Shown in pieces: positions 43,980-52,802 of a DNA stretch of 53,709 nucleotides. The stretch lies in the NCBI GenBank assembly GCA_944389085.1, contig CALXLB010000058.1, positions 1-53,709 on the forward strand. The letters run 5' to 3'. Below the pieces are notes generated by a model that was not told where the DNA came from, did not search any database, and saw nothing but the letters and a program-made list of their open reading frames with translations. The first letter of the stretch is position 1, and the number at the start of each line of letters is the position of its first letter. The translations under genes were made by a program, and so were the position numbers. The stretch is from an uncultured Spirochaetaceae bacterium. GTDB taxonomy: Bacteria > Spirochaetota > Spirochaetia > Sphaerochaetales > Sphaerochaetaceae.

Positions 43980-44917
43980 GCTCTGCCTCCTTTAGCCTTC
44001 TTACTCCTGTGAAAGAAGTCAGCAAGCTTCTCCATTCTCGTGCGAGGATCACCATAACGATACTTGTCACGTCCAAGTATTCCCTGTGGACGGCAGAGCA
44101 TCATCACAACAAGCAGCAAACCATAGATAATCTGCTTTGCCTGAGCTGGGATGACGTTCGTAAGACCTGTCAGCTGTGGCAGATATGAAATGAACTGGAT
44201 GATGAAAGCACCAAGAATTACGGCCTTTGCATTTCCCATACCACCGAGAACAACAGTACAGAGAACCATGACAGAAACCATGAACGTGTATGAGCCTGGC
44301 TGAACAGTAAGCGTATAAGCTGTCTGCAGGCATCCTGCAATACCACCTACAGCTGCGCCGAGCACAAATGAGCTGATCTTGTATTTCGTAACATTGATAC
44401 CATTCGACTGTGCTGCAACCTCATCCTCTCTGACTGCGACCATCGCGCGTCCGAGCCTGCTGTGAGCGAGCTGCTGGAAGAGAATGTAGAATACAAGCAC
44501 AAAAGCCCATATGAGAATGATGAAAGGCACTTTGTAACGGGAAGCAAACTCATAACCGAAGAGGGAGGCACGCGGAATCTGGCTGAAACCTACCGGATTG
44601 AGGTTCGTAGCGACATTCCTGATGATCTCGCCCAGTCCGAGAGTCGCAATACAGAGGTAGTCACCTTTCAGACGGAGAGTAGGAATTCCGATGAGAAGCC
44701 CTACAAGTCCTGCTGCCAGAGCAGCAACTGGAAGGGAAAGCCAGAAAGAAAGCCCGAAGACCTTGCATATGATAGCTGTCGCATAGCTTCCGATACAGAA
44801 GAAACCTGCATGGCAGAGAGAAAGCATACCTGTGTATCCGGTGATACAGTTCTGGCCAATTGCCATGATAGCGTAAATACCTGCATAGATAAGGATGAGC
44901 TGGAAGAAATTAAGCAT
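43976..44917 (-). CDS. livM: Branched-chain amino acid ABC transporter permease LivM
   Basis: A 313-residue membrane permease with the family motif ITGYTGMLSLCHAGFFCIGSY and the cytoplasmic coupling segment VREDEVAAQSNGINVTKYK. The start at 44917 (MLNFFQLIL) is taken because the upstream in-frame ATG lies within livH and the membrane segment begins here; GGGAGAAGG is nearby. It lies 1 nt after the livH stop. Confidence 0.92.
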   Translation of the reverse strand: MLNFFQLILIYAGIYAIMAIGQNCITGYTGMLSLCHAGFFCIGSYATAIICKVFGLSFWLSLPVAALAAGLVGLLIGIPTLRLKGDYLCIATLGLGEIIRNVATNLNPVGFSQIPRASLFGYEFASRYKVPFIILIWAFVLVFYILFQQLAHSRLGRAMVAVREDEVAAQSNGINVTKYKISSFVLGAAVGGIAGCLQTAYTLTVQPGSYTFMVSVMVLCTVVLGGMGNAKAVILGAFIIQFISYLPQLTGLTNVIPAQAKQIIYGLLLVVMMLCRPQGILGRDKYRYGDPRTRMEKLADFFHRSKKAKGGRA

Positions 44918-44918
44918 A

Positions 44919-45845
44919 TCAGACCTTCTCCCTCTCGTTCTTCCCGAGTATGCCATCTGGCTTGACCAGAAGGACTATGATGAGAACGGCAAAAGCAACG
45001 GTATCTCTCATGCCGTTAGGAATATGCAGAAGCGGAGCACCTACTGCTTCCAGGATTCCAAGAAGAACACCACCGATCATGGCCCCCTGGATATTGCCGA
45101 TACCTCCGATAACAGCAGCAACGAAAGCTTTAAGGCCTGTCATTGTTCCCATCGAAGGATAGACACGGAAATCAAAAGAAGCCAGGATACCACCGACAGC
45201 AGCCAATGCACTGCCAATTGCGAATGTAAGTGAAATAACCCTGTTGACGTTAATGCCCATCAGCATACTGGTGGACTGGTCAAGAGAAGCGGCTCTCATT
45301 GCCTTTCCCATTCTTGTCTTGCTTACAAATGAAGTCAGCAGAACCATCATAATGACAGAGACAACGATGACAACAATCTGATGCGGAGTGATTGTTATGG
45401 CACCGATATGGATTGGTTCATTGTTGAATGGATACGGAAAACGTCTTGACTGCGTTCCGAAAATCCAGGCTGCGCCATTTGAAAGAATGAACGATACACC
45501 GATAGCAGAAAGCAGCGGTGCAAGCCTGTTTGCATTTCTCAGCGGTTTATAAGCAATGCGCTCAATGAGCATTCCAAGAAGCGCACATGCTATCATGCTG
45601 ATAATCATAGCGATGAAGAACGCAATGAGAGTCCAGGCACCGGGATCAGCGGCCTCTCCGCCTGTGAGCCCGTTATAGATAAGGAGACCGATGAAGGCTC
45701 CAACCATGAGAATATCGCCATGGGCGAAATTGATGAACTTGAGGATGCCGTACACCATCGTATAGCCAAGAGCAATCAACGAATAGATTGCACCAAGCGT
45801 CAGACCGTTCACGATGTACTGCATGTAGAGTGTCAATGTACTCAC
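44919..45845 (-). CDS. livH: Branched-chain amino acid ABC transporter permease LivH
   Basis: A 308-residue permease with the LivH N-terminus GLTLGAIYSLIALGYTMVYG, NFAHGDILMVGAF and the coupling segment SKTRMGKAMRAASLDQSTS. The start is GTG with GGAGG 5 nt upstream. It follows livK after an 80-nt gap holding a strong stem-loop. Confidence 0.93.
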   Translation of the reverse strand: MSTLTLYMQYIVNGLTLGAIYSLIALGYTMVYGILKFINFAHGDILMVGAFIGLLIYNGLTGGEAADPGAWTLIAFFIAMIISMIACALLGMLIERIAYKPLRNANRLAPLLSAIGVSFILSNGAAWIFGTQSRRFPYPFNNEPIHIGAITITPHQIVVIVVSVIMMVLLTSFVSKTRMGKAMRAASLDQSTSMLMGINVNRVISLTFAIGSALAAVGGILASFDFRVYPSMGTMTGLKAFVAAVIGGIGNIQGAMIGGVLLGILEAVGAPLLHIPNGMRDTVAFAVLIIVLLVKPDGILGKNEREKV

Positions 45846-45874
45846 TTCCTCCTCCGGAAACGCTTAAACAGCAA

Positions 45875-45904
45875 ACTGCCGGAAAGCCTGAGCCTTCCGA
45901 CAGT
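45875..45904 (-). terminator. livK-livH intergenic stem-loop
   Basis: A 13-bp stem (45875-45887 with 45892-45904, two G-U pairs on the minus transcript) and a 4-nt loop, between livK and livH. The following TTTGCTGTTTAA is only a partial U-tract, so it is more likely a leaky terminator or a 3' stabiliser that lets livK be expressed above the permeases. Confidence 0.6.
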
Positions 45905-45925
45905 ACTGTCCTTTATTCAGCTGAT

Positions 45926-47113
45926 TCAGTCAACCTGTACGATATGGCCATCTACGACCTGGAATGCACCAACATAAACTGGTGTGATTCCGTCGACTTC
46001 ATAAACACCCTGGCTGGCAACAAGATCACCATTGGCTGCAAAGTTCATTGTTCCGTTTGCGCCCTGATAATCCTTTGTTGCTGCAATTTCATTGCCAATA
46101 GCTATTCTCTCAGCAGAATCTGCTCTGTCGATCGCGCCTGCGATGATTTATGTAGCATCATAGCTGTTTGTAGCAAATGAGTCAGGAGCATCTCCGTTAT
46201 ATGCCGCTGCATATGCTGCCTGGAAATCAGCGAGGAGAGAAGAAGCCTCAGCCTGTGCAGGACCGACGTAGATGACGCCATCTGTGAAATCAGGAGCCAG
46301 GTTATAGATTTCAGGATCGGAGAATCCATCGCTGGAGAGGAAGCGTACATTCAGGCCAAGCTGTGCAGCCTGCTCGAGAATCTGAGCATCCTCTACAGTA
46401 TAATTAGGAATATATACAGCCTCAGGATTTGCAGCCTTGATCTGTGTAAGCTGTGTTCTGAAATCCTTGTCTCCGACCATACATGTCTCTTCAGCTACAA
46501 CCTTGCCGCCGAGAGCTTCGAATGTCTCCTTCATACCAAGAGCGAGGCCCTGGCTGTAATCATTCATAGCATAAAGAGATGCAAGATTTCTGTATCCAAG
46601 TACTTCATAGAAGTAGTGACCAGCGACTTCTGACTGAAGAGCATCGGAAGGAACTGTTCTGAATACATAGTTAAGACCATCTGGATTTGTTGCAGGCTGT
46701 GCTGTTACATCCTTGTGTGTAGCGGACGGGGAAACCATTACGATTCCATCTTCCTGGCAGCGCTGTGCAACTGCAAGAGCCGGGGATGTGAATACAGGTC
46801 CGATGATAGCGCAGACCTCATCCATGTATGCAAGCTTCTCATAGGATGCAAGAGCTTTATCAACAGTACCCTCGCTGTCCTCTGCAATAAGTTCAAGCTG
46901 CTTTCCGTCAATACCGCCAGCTGCATTGATCTCATCGATAGCAAGACGTGCTGCATTTGAGCATCTGATACCATAATTAGCGTTATCACCTGTGAGAGGT
47001 CCGATGAAACCTATCTTATATGTGTCACCCGAGCCACCTTCGCCCGAGCCGCCAGCTACGACACCTGCAAGGCATACAAAAGCGACCAGCAGAAGAGCTA
47101 TAGCTTTTCTCAT
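45926..47113 (-). pseudogene. livK: Branched-chain amino acid binding protein LivK, interrupted by in-frame TAA
   Basis: The binding protein of the liv system, 395 codons long if the stop is ignored. It has a signal peptide ending GVVAGGSGEGG (no lipobox Cys) and Leu/Ile/Val-binding features IGFIGPLTGDNANYG and AIIGPVFTSPALAVA. At 46150-46148 codon 322 is TAA, in the context SYDAT-stop-IIAGAIDRADS where homologues usually have Tyr. The reading frame then continues uninterrupted for 73 residues to TGA at 45926 (ending GAFQVVDGHIVQVD). A single base separates TAA from a Tyr codon. The start has AGGAGG. A real nonsense mutation would remove much of the C-terminal lobe; a sequence error is equally possible. 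Confidence 0.85.
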
Positions 47114-47152
47114 ATTACACCTCCTGAGTAAACAAGGAAAAAGTTTAAATAC

Positions 47153-47181
47153 TATATACAGCAAATTGTATATTCATACAA
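47153..47181 (-). promoter_or_regulatory. Putative livK promoter overlapping a palindrome
   Basis: On the minus strand TTGTAT (47181-47176) and TATATA (47158-47153) are 17 nt apart, giving a leader of about 35 nt. The -35 lies within a perfect inverted repeat, ATTGTAT-ATTC-ATACAAT (47165-47182), which may be a repressor operator. The remainder of 47183-47393 shows no gene or further convincing signal. Confidence 0.5.
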
Positions 47182-47393
47182 TACATAAACACTTCACATG
47201 ACACAAAAAATTATAGATTTTATGTTTTTCCATTCTCTGAAAGAAGTTATGCTCATTGAAATACAAACCTTATGATATACGGAAGAAGTTCCATCTCATT
47301 CATACCAGCCGTCAGGAAGATATTTTCCTCGCCAAAAATCCATCTCGTAAGAACAGAGATCCACTGACAACAAAGACGGTCAGACAAAGCGAC

Positions 47394-47422
47394 TTGCAAA
47401 GAATACGGAAAAAAGGTATGTT
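47394..47422 (+). promoter_or_regulatory. Promoter of the tRNA-Arg gene
   Basis: TTGCAA (47394-47399), 17 nt, TATGTT (47417-47422), 22 nt before the tRNA. Confidence 0.55.
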
Positions 47423-47444
47423 GTCCAAAGCTTATAAAGCAAGT

Positions 47445-47518
47445 GATCCTGTAGCTCAGCTGGATAGAGCGTCCGCCTCCTAAGCGGAAGGTCAGCAGTT
47501 CGAATCTGCTCAGGATCA
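47445..47518 (+). tRNA. tRNA-Arg (anticodon CCT)
   Basis: A complete 74-nt cloverleaf. The acceptor arm GATCCTG pairs with CAGGATC, the D arm is GCTC/GAGC, the anticodon stem TCCGC/GCGGA encloses loop CTCCTAA with anticodon CCT (reads AGG), and the T arm AGCAG/CTGCT encloses TTCGAAT. The 3' CCA is not encoded. A T-rich stretch follows directly and may terminate the transcript. Confidence 0.96.
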
Positions 47519-47528
47519 TCTTTTATTT

Positions 47529-48059
47529 TCAGAGCTTCTTCTCCAGAAGAACAAGATTCACACCATCAATTCCATTGAAGACAGTCGGAACAATTCCAGC
47601 TTCCCGATAACCAAGGCTGGCGTACATCGCACGTGCCCTTCCATTGCGTTCATTGGTATCAAGGCGAAGGTACCTTGCCCCATGGGACAGTGCATACTTC
47701 TCATAGAAAGAAATGAAAGCCTTACCCAACCCGTGGCCGGAAAAGGATGGAGATATGACAAGTGTATGAAGGACCATCACATCATCCGGATCAGCTTTCA
47801 AAAGCCATGAACCACTTTCATACACATCCACCTGTATTTTATTGATTATGGCAGCACCTGCAACTCTCCCATTCGCTTCCACCACGAAAAGATCCTTCCT
47901 TTTTAAAGCCGAAACAGCTGTCTCTCTGGTAGGGTACACACCTCTTTTCCAGCCGACAGTCAGCCTGCCCTGTTCCTCTTCTGCATGTATCTCATCATAG
48001 ATTCTCTCGACATCATCTATATCATCAGAAAGAGCTTGTCTTATCACGATATCATTCAC
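47529..48059 (-). CDS. GNAT-family N-acetyltransferase
   Basis: A 176-residue acetyl-CoA-dependent acyltransferase. The acetyl-CoA loop is SGHGLGKAFISFYEKYA, preceded by the core strand VMVLHTLVISP and followed by LRLDTNERNGRARAMYASLGY. The substrate is unknown. The start is taken as GTG at 48059, 7 nt after AAGGAG and overlapping the flavodoxin gene's stop; an upstream in-frame extension lies within that gene. It closes a three-gene run with two flavodoxins. Confidence 0.82.
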   Translation of the reverse strand: MNDIVIRQALSDDIDDVERIYDEIHAEEEQGRLTVGWKRGVYPTRETAVSALKRKDLFVVEANGRVAGAAIINKIQVDVYESGSWLLKADPDDVMVLHTLVISPSFSGHGLGKAFISFYEKYALSHGARYLRLDTNERNGRARAMYASLGYREAGIVPTVFNGIDGVNLVLLEKKL

Positions 48060-48555
48060 CGAAAAGCTCCTTGCATTTCTCAGCAAAGCGCCTGCCGAAG
48101 ACTCTGAAGACTTCACGGGATGTCTCGAACTGTGAACCTTCTTTATCAAGGGCAACAGGGCCATGGTGAACAAAAGGAAGGCCGAGGGCAGAACCTCCGG
48201 AATAGACCAGCATGCCTTTCACAAGCAGAACTCCGACGATACTCATCAGGGCTGTATCTGCACCGCCCTGGGCATAATGAGCTGTCGCAAAAGCGCCTCC
48301 GAGCTTTCCTGCAAGCCTGATGTCCTTGCAATCTTCCTCCAGGAATTTCTGGATCTGCCATGGAACGGTTGCCATATAGACAGGAGTACCTATGATGACA
48401 CCTTGGGATGAACTGATGAAATCCCTGTCAATCTCATCCCTGATGATGTTGAATGCACGGCATTCACATCCTGCATTCTCTATGCCTTGTACAATTTCCT
48501 TGCCCATCTCTTCCGTGTGTCCTGTCACACTCATATATAGAATTGATATCTTCAT
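48052..48555 (-). CDS. Flavodoxin-family protein (NADPH-dependent FMN/WrbA-like)
   Basis: A 167-residue flavodoxin-fold protein starting MKISILYMSVTGHTEEMGKE, which carries the FMN phosphate loop, followed by GVIIGTPVYMATVPWQIQKF and KLGGAFATAHYAQGGADTAL. It probably binds FMN and takes part in quinone or general electron transfer. GAGGTG lies 6 nt before the ATG at 48555, 10 nt after the upstream flavodoxin gene. Confidence 0.83.
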   Translation of the reverse strand: MKISILYMSVTGHTEEMGKEIVQGIENAGCECRAFNIIRDEIDRDFISSSQGVIIGTPVYMATVPWQIQKFLEEDCKDIRLAGKLGGAFATAHYAQGGADTALMSIVGVLLVKGMLVYSGGSALGLPFVHHGPVALDKEGSQFETSREVFRVFGRRFAEKCKELFGE

Positions 48556-48565
48556 CAAATACACC

Positions 48566-49087
48566 TCATTTCACTGTTTTCAGATAGCTGACAACGGGCT
48601 GCACAGAATCGGGATCTACAAAATCGATCCTGCCTCCATATGTATCGAGGATTGACCTGTCTTCTTCACTCTCCGGCCCACGCCTCTTGATAAACTCTCT
48701 GAGCATCCACATCATCGCTTTATGCTTCATACAGAGAGCAGCATAATCCAGACGGCCTCTTAAGCGGAAAATATGTGTCCGTTTCTGGATTGCCTCCGGC
48801 ACGGTACGGAGAATCACTTTATCAATATTCACAGCATTCGATGATACAGCCGGATCTGCCAAGCCGACTGATACAACCACAAGGCTGGCGTTATCAGGGA
48901 GAGAAGAAACAGCCTTTTTCAATCCATTCATCACTCCTGCATACAGTCCGCCGACAATGACAAGGACATCCGCATCCGATGCATCTGCTGTTCTGATATC
49001 CTCTGCCGTCAGAGACAGCTCGGAAGCTATCTTTTCCGCATATTCCCTTGATGAACCATACACACTCGAGTATGTGACAAGAATCAT
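48566..49087 (-). CDS. Flavodoxin-domain protein (HemG-like)
   Basis: A 173-residue protein with the flavodoxin phosphate loop VTYSSVYGSSREYAEKIASEL and a second strand VLVIVGGLYAGVMNGLKKAV, resembling the flavodoxin domain of HemG-type proteins. A protoporphyrinogen oxidase role cannot be claimed, as no haem genes are nearby. GGAGG is 4 nt before the ATG at 49087. It is first of the flavodoxin-flavodoxin-acetyltransferase run. Confidence 0.78.
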   Translation of the reverse strand: MILVTYSSVYGSSREYAEKIASELSLTAEDIRTADASDADVLVIVGGLYAGVMNGLKKAVSSLPDNASLVVVSVGLADPAVSSNAVNIDKVILRTVPEAIQKRTHIFRLRGRLDYAALCMKHKAMMWMLREFIKRRGPESEEDRSILDTYGGRIDFVDPDSVQPVVSYLKTVK

Positions 49088-49161
49088 ACAGCCTCCATGC
49101 TGCAAGAATTATAGCATATGAACGGAAACAGGACTCCAGACAATCCTGAAGTCCTGCCAAG

Positions 49162-51873
49162 TCATTTACTGCTTTTCCGCCGCCTTGCGCTGCTCTTTTT
49201 ATCAGGAGCGCTCTTAGCCAGCTCCTGTGCCCTTTCAGCAGTCATCTCACCAGCCTTATCACGCTCTGCAGAGGGAATCGCGACATTCTTATCACCCCAT
49301 TTGATATAAACACCATAGCGGCCATTGAGAAGATGAAGAGTCTTGCCTTCAAACTCGCCGAAATCACGGACAATATTCAGCTTCTCAGGAGAGGCAAGCA
49401 CAATCTCCTGAGCCCTTTCAGCACTCATACCGGCAGCATCTTTCTGTTCATCCTTCGGGATTGCATAGTTCTTATCACCCCACTTGATGTAAGCACCATA
49501 CCGGCCACTGAGGATCTGCAGAGGCTTATCCTGGAAAAGCCCGAAATCCGCAAGCGGAGCTTTCTCCTTGCCGCTATCTGCAGCACTCTTTGACAAAGCT
49601 GAAGCATCTGGCGGATTGAACGGATCTGATATAGTGACATTCCTGCCCATGCACTTTGCATAGAATCCGTAGGGACCAGCCATCATCAGCACCTCTTCTC
49701 CATCGTCCCCCTTACCCAGAGATTTCGGCAAAGAGACCAGGAGGGATGCCATCTCAGGAGTCAGCTTGTCACGCAGCGAACGAGGTATCATGATGTTCCG
49801 TCCATCCTGAGTCTTGAGGTATTTCCCATAACGTCCCTCAGCTACAGCAATGCCATCGGAAATCATCTCTGCATTATCAGAGGGGAAGAGAATCATCCTG
49901 GCATCGCTGTCAGAGAACGAACCTGGGAAATATCTTGACTGATCGATGGAAGCCATACGTTCTTTACCAGCTTCCTTATCAAAGTAATCGGAAGAAAGAT
50001 AAGGACCGAACTTGCTTATCCTGATTGAATAATTCACTTCAGATTCCGCCGTCGTGAATTTATACTCAAGCCCTGACAGCTGCAGTGTCGTTACATCTGC
50101 CTTGCGGACACTGGAGGAGATTTTCTGCAGATCCGCATCCAGGCCAGGAAAGCCTTCTCCTCCTCGCCAGAAAGAATCAAGGTACTCGCTCTTGCTCTCT
50201 TTTCCCCCTGCTATCTTATCAAGTCCCTCCTCCATCTTTGACGTGAAATCTGTATCAATGTATGCAGGGAACGTCATTTCCAGGAAGGAATCGACAAAGA
50301 AACCTGTAAAGGTCGGAACCAGCTGCCCACCCTGCCTGACAACGTATTTTCTGTCAATCAGCGTAGAGATGATAGCCGCATATGTGGAAGGACGCCCTAT
50401 TCCATCGCTCTCCAGCTTCTGAACAAGGCTTGCTTCTGTATATCTTGCTGGGGGCTTTGTTGTATGAGCTTTAGCTTCCGCCTTCCCGATACCAGCGGTT
50501 TCACCGCTGACAAGCAGAGGAAGCACTCCTTCCTCATTCTCCTTCTCTTCCTCATCTGTGGAGACTTCATAGAGCTTGAGGAAGCCAGGAAATCTTATAG
50601 TGGTACCAGAAGCTGTGAAAGTATAATCCCCAGAAGTGAGGATAGCTGTCGTAGTACTTTTCTCAGCCTCTTTCATCTGAGTCGCCAGCGTCCTTCTCCA
50701 GATAATCGTATAAAGGCGCAGGGAATCACCTGAAAGCCCCGTCTCTTCAGGCTTTCTGAAATGGTCGCCTGCAGGTCTTATTGCTTCATGAGCTTCCTGA
50801 GCATTTTCACTTGTCGCTTTGTAATTGCGAGGCTTCGATGAAAGATACTCATCCCCGAAAATCTCTCCGACCTGCTGCCGGGCTGCATTGATGCACTCCT
50901 GTGAAAGCGTCGGAGAATCAGTTCTCATATAGGTTATGAAGCCTTTTTCGTAAAGCTGCTGAGCCAGAGACATGACTTCCTTGACACTTTTACGCATCTT
51001 CCTTGCCGCATCCTGCTGCAGAGTGGATGTCGTAAAAGGCATCGCCGGCTTCTGGATCTTCTCCTGATTGGTGACGCTGAAGACAACAGCTTCTTTTCCT
51101 TTTATCTCATCTGCGATAGACTCAGCTCTCTCCTTGCCAAGGAGAATCACATCGCTTTTTTTCAGTTCTCCGGTCTCACTGTCAAAGGACTGGGATACGG
51201 CAACATTCTTTTCTCCGATGGCTTTCAGACGGGCTGAAAAGGAAGTCCCGCCAGCCTCCATCTCCGTCTCCACGGAGTAAAAACCAGTTTCACGGAAAAC
51301 CCTTCTCTCCTTTTCCCTCTCAACGACGAGCTTCAACCCTGGTGACTGCACACGGCCTGCCGAGTAACGTCCTGACAGCTTTCTGGAAAGAATCGGAGAT
51401 ATACCATAGCCCTGCAAGCGATCTACAGCACGCCTTGCTTCCTGTGCATGGACAAGATTCATATCAAGTTCCCTGCAGGAAGAGAATGCATTGAGAATGG
51501 CACTTCTGGTAATTTCATGGAACACCATTCTATAGACAGGGCAGGAAGGCTTAAGCACATTCATCAGATGCCAGGAAATAGATTCACCTTCACGGTCTTC
51601 ATCAGTTGCAAGCACAAGCTGTTCAGAGTCCTTGAGCAATGTCTTCATCTCATGGATCAGCTCTTTCTTCTTAGGGTCGATGACATATTCAAGCTTATAG
51701 TCATCGTCAACATCTACACCATATCTCCCGCTTTTCGGATCGGGTGCGAGATCCACGATATGTCCCATCGAAGCAATCACCTTGCATGTCGATGGAAGAA
51801 ATCTTGAGATAGTCCTGGCCTTAGTCGGAGACTCAACTATAATCAGAGTTTTCTTGCTGGGATCAGCTATCAA
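49162..51873 (-). CDS. topA: DNA topoisomerase I
   Basis: A 903-residue type IA topoisomerase that relaxes negative supercoils. The Toprim domain begins LIIVESPTKARTISRFL with ATDEDREGESISWHL; the active-site Tyr is in GFITYMRTDSPTLS. Instead of C-terminal zinc ribbons there are at least four TopA-C repeats (GRYGKYLKTQDGRNIMIP, GPYGFYAKCMGRN, GRYGAYIKWGDKNYAIP, GRYGVYIKWGDKNVAIP) and a basic tail DKKSSARRRKSSK. The start is TTG, backed by AGGAGGT 5 nt upstream. It is 11 nt after a secreted-protein gene in the same operon. Confidence 0.94.
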   Translation of the reverse strand: MIADPSKKTLIIVESPTKARTISRFLPSTCKVIASMGHIVDLAPDPKSGRYGVDVDDDYKLEYVIDPKKKELIHEMKTLLKDSEQLVLATDEDREGESISWHLMNVLKPSCPVYRMVFHEITRSAILNAFSSCRELDMNLVHAQEARRAVDRLQGYGISPILSRKLSGRYSAGRVQSPGLKLVVEREKERRVFRETGFYSVETEMEAGGTSFSARLKAIGEKNVAVSQSFDSETGELKKSDVILLGKERAESIADEIKGKEAVVFSVTNQEKIQKPAMPFTTSTLQQDAARKMRKSVKEVMSLAQQLYEKGFITYMRTDSPTLSQECINAARQQVGEIFGDEYLSSKPRNYKATSENAQEAHEAIRPAGDHFRKPEETGLSGDSLRLYTIIWRRTLATQMKEAEKSTTTAILTSGDYTFTASGTTIRFPGFLKLYEVSTDEEEKENEEGVLPLLVSGETAGIGKAEAKAHTTKPPARYTEASLVQKLESDGIGRPSTYAAIISTLIDRKYVVRQGGQLVPTFTGFFVDSFLEMTFPAYIDTDFTSKMEEGLDKIAGGKESKSEYLDSFWRGGEGFPGLDADLQKISSSVRKADVTTLQLSGLEYKFTTAESEVNYSIRISKFGPYLSSDYFDKEAGKERMASIDQSRYFPGSFSDSDARMILFPSDNAEMISDGIAVAEGRYGKYLKTQDGRNIMIPRSLRDKLTPEMASLLVSLPKSLGKGDDGEEVLMMAGPYGFYAKCMGRNVTISDPFNPPDASALSKSAADSGKEKAPLADFGLFQDKPLQILSGRYGAYIKWGDKNYAIPKDEQKDAAGMSAERAQEIVLASPEKLNIVRDFGEFEGKTLHLLNGRYGVYIKWGDKNVAIPSAERDKAGEMTAERAQELAKSAPDKKSSARRRKSSK

Positions 51874-51884
51874 ACGGTGACCTC

Positions 51885-52703
51885 CTATTCTATCCGTGTA
51901 AGAATGAAGGCATCCCCCTCCCCGGGATTCGGATTCCTGAAAAGAAATTCCCCTACAATCCCGCTCCCTTCGGTAGTGAAGGACATCTTCATCTTCCCGT
52001 CTTCTATAAAAAGCTTATAGGACGTCACTGTGTCAAACACAAGCCCTAAAGCGCTTGTCTGAATGTAAGCGGAACTTGAATCATAGTCAATCACAACTTT
52101 ATCAATACGCCATTTGGAAGGGTTGAAAGGAGAGGCATTGAATCGTCCGGCACTAAAGCGATAAGAAGCACCGGATATCCCCTTATCGGTATAATCAACC
52201 CACTCACCGGAGGAGGGATCATCAAAATCATAGAGTGGAAAGACAAGAACCTCGTTTCCTTTTCTGTCGTACATATAGAATCTGTAATATTGTCCTATCT
52301 GCGGAGAAGCAGCTGTCTCAACCCTGATTCTGATGCTCCTGACCTTTCCCTTATTATCTTTATCTGTTTTATTATTCCACTCATAGATACCATCCCATGA
52401 TGTAGTGGAGACAGAAAGGAAATCAGCATCAAGTGTATTGTTCTCCTGGTCCCTGGCAGCAATCGAGAATGAGTAATCGGAAGAGGAAGCCAGACCTTCC
52501 ACGCTATATTCCCGTTCAGAACTCTCCAGGCGTACGATGAATGTATCTCCGGAGTAGATATCATACCAGGAAGCTCCTGGAACAGAAGCCCAGGAAATAT
52601 CTGCAGAAGTTGGATGACCAATAATCTCTGCATCCAGCCCAGCACTCTGCAAATTACCAGCTAAAGCTGCAAGAAAAGCGACAATCAAGGCTAATTTTGT
52701 CAT
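51885..52703 (-). CDS. Secreted protein with fibronectin type III-like domain
   Basis: A 272-residue protein with signal peptide MTKLALIVAFLAALAGNLQS. Residues about 25-100 look like a fibronectin type III domain (SADISWASVPGASWYDIYSG, GLASSSDYSFSIAARD). The remainder is beta-rich with many aromatic residues (YYRFYMYDRKGNEVLVFPLYDF) and no recognised family. GGAG lies 7 nt before the ATG. It is co-transcribed with topA, which may just reflect gene packing. Confidence 0.68.
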   Translation of the reverse strand: MTKLALIVAFLAALAGNLQSAGLDAEIIGHPTSADISWASVPGASWYDIYSGDTFIVRLESSEREYSVEGLASSSDYSFSIAARDQENNTLDADFLSVSTTSWDGIYEWNNKTDKDNKGKVRSIRIRVETAASPQIGQYYRFYMYDRKGNEVLVFPLYDFDDPSSGEWVDYTDKGISGASYRFSAGRFNASPFNPSKWRIDKVVIDYDSSSAYIQTSALGLVFDTVTSYKLFIEDGKMKMSFTTEGSGIVGEFLFRNPNPGEGDAFILTRIE

Positions 52704-52767
52704 TTATCTACTCCGGACAACATTAATTATCATTTTGAATCCCGGTTGTCCAGCCTTTGCAGGCAGA

Positions 52768-52796
52768 TTGCGTCCATTCTCCATATATCGTATGCT
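52768..52796 (+). promoter_or_regulatory. Putative promoter of the lipoprotein gene, leaderless geometry
   Basis: TTGCGT (52768-52773), 17 nt, TATGCT (52791-52796), then 6 nt to the ATG at 52803; no Shine-Dalgarno. Confidence 0.45.
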
Positions 52797-52802
52797 TCCA
52801 GT

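Noticed and set aside
47256..47483. A 75-codon plus-strand open frame ending in DPVAQLDRASAS
   Set aside because: Its end is the familiar false translation of a tRNA gene (here tRNA-Arg) and the rest has no coding features.
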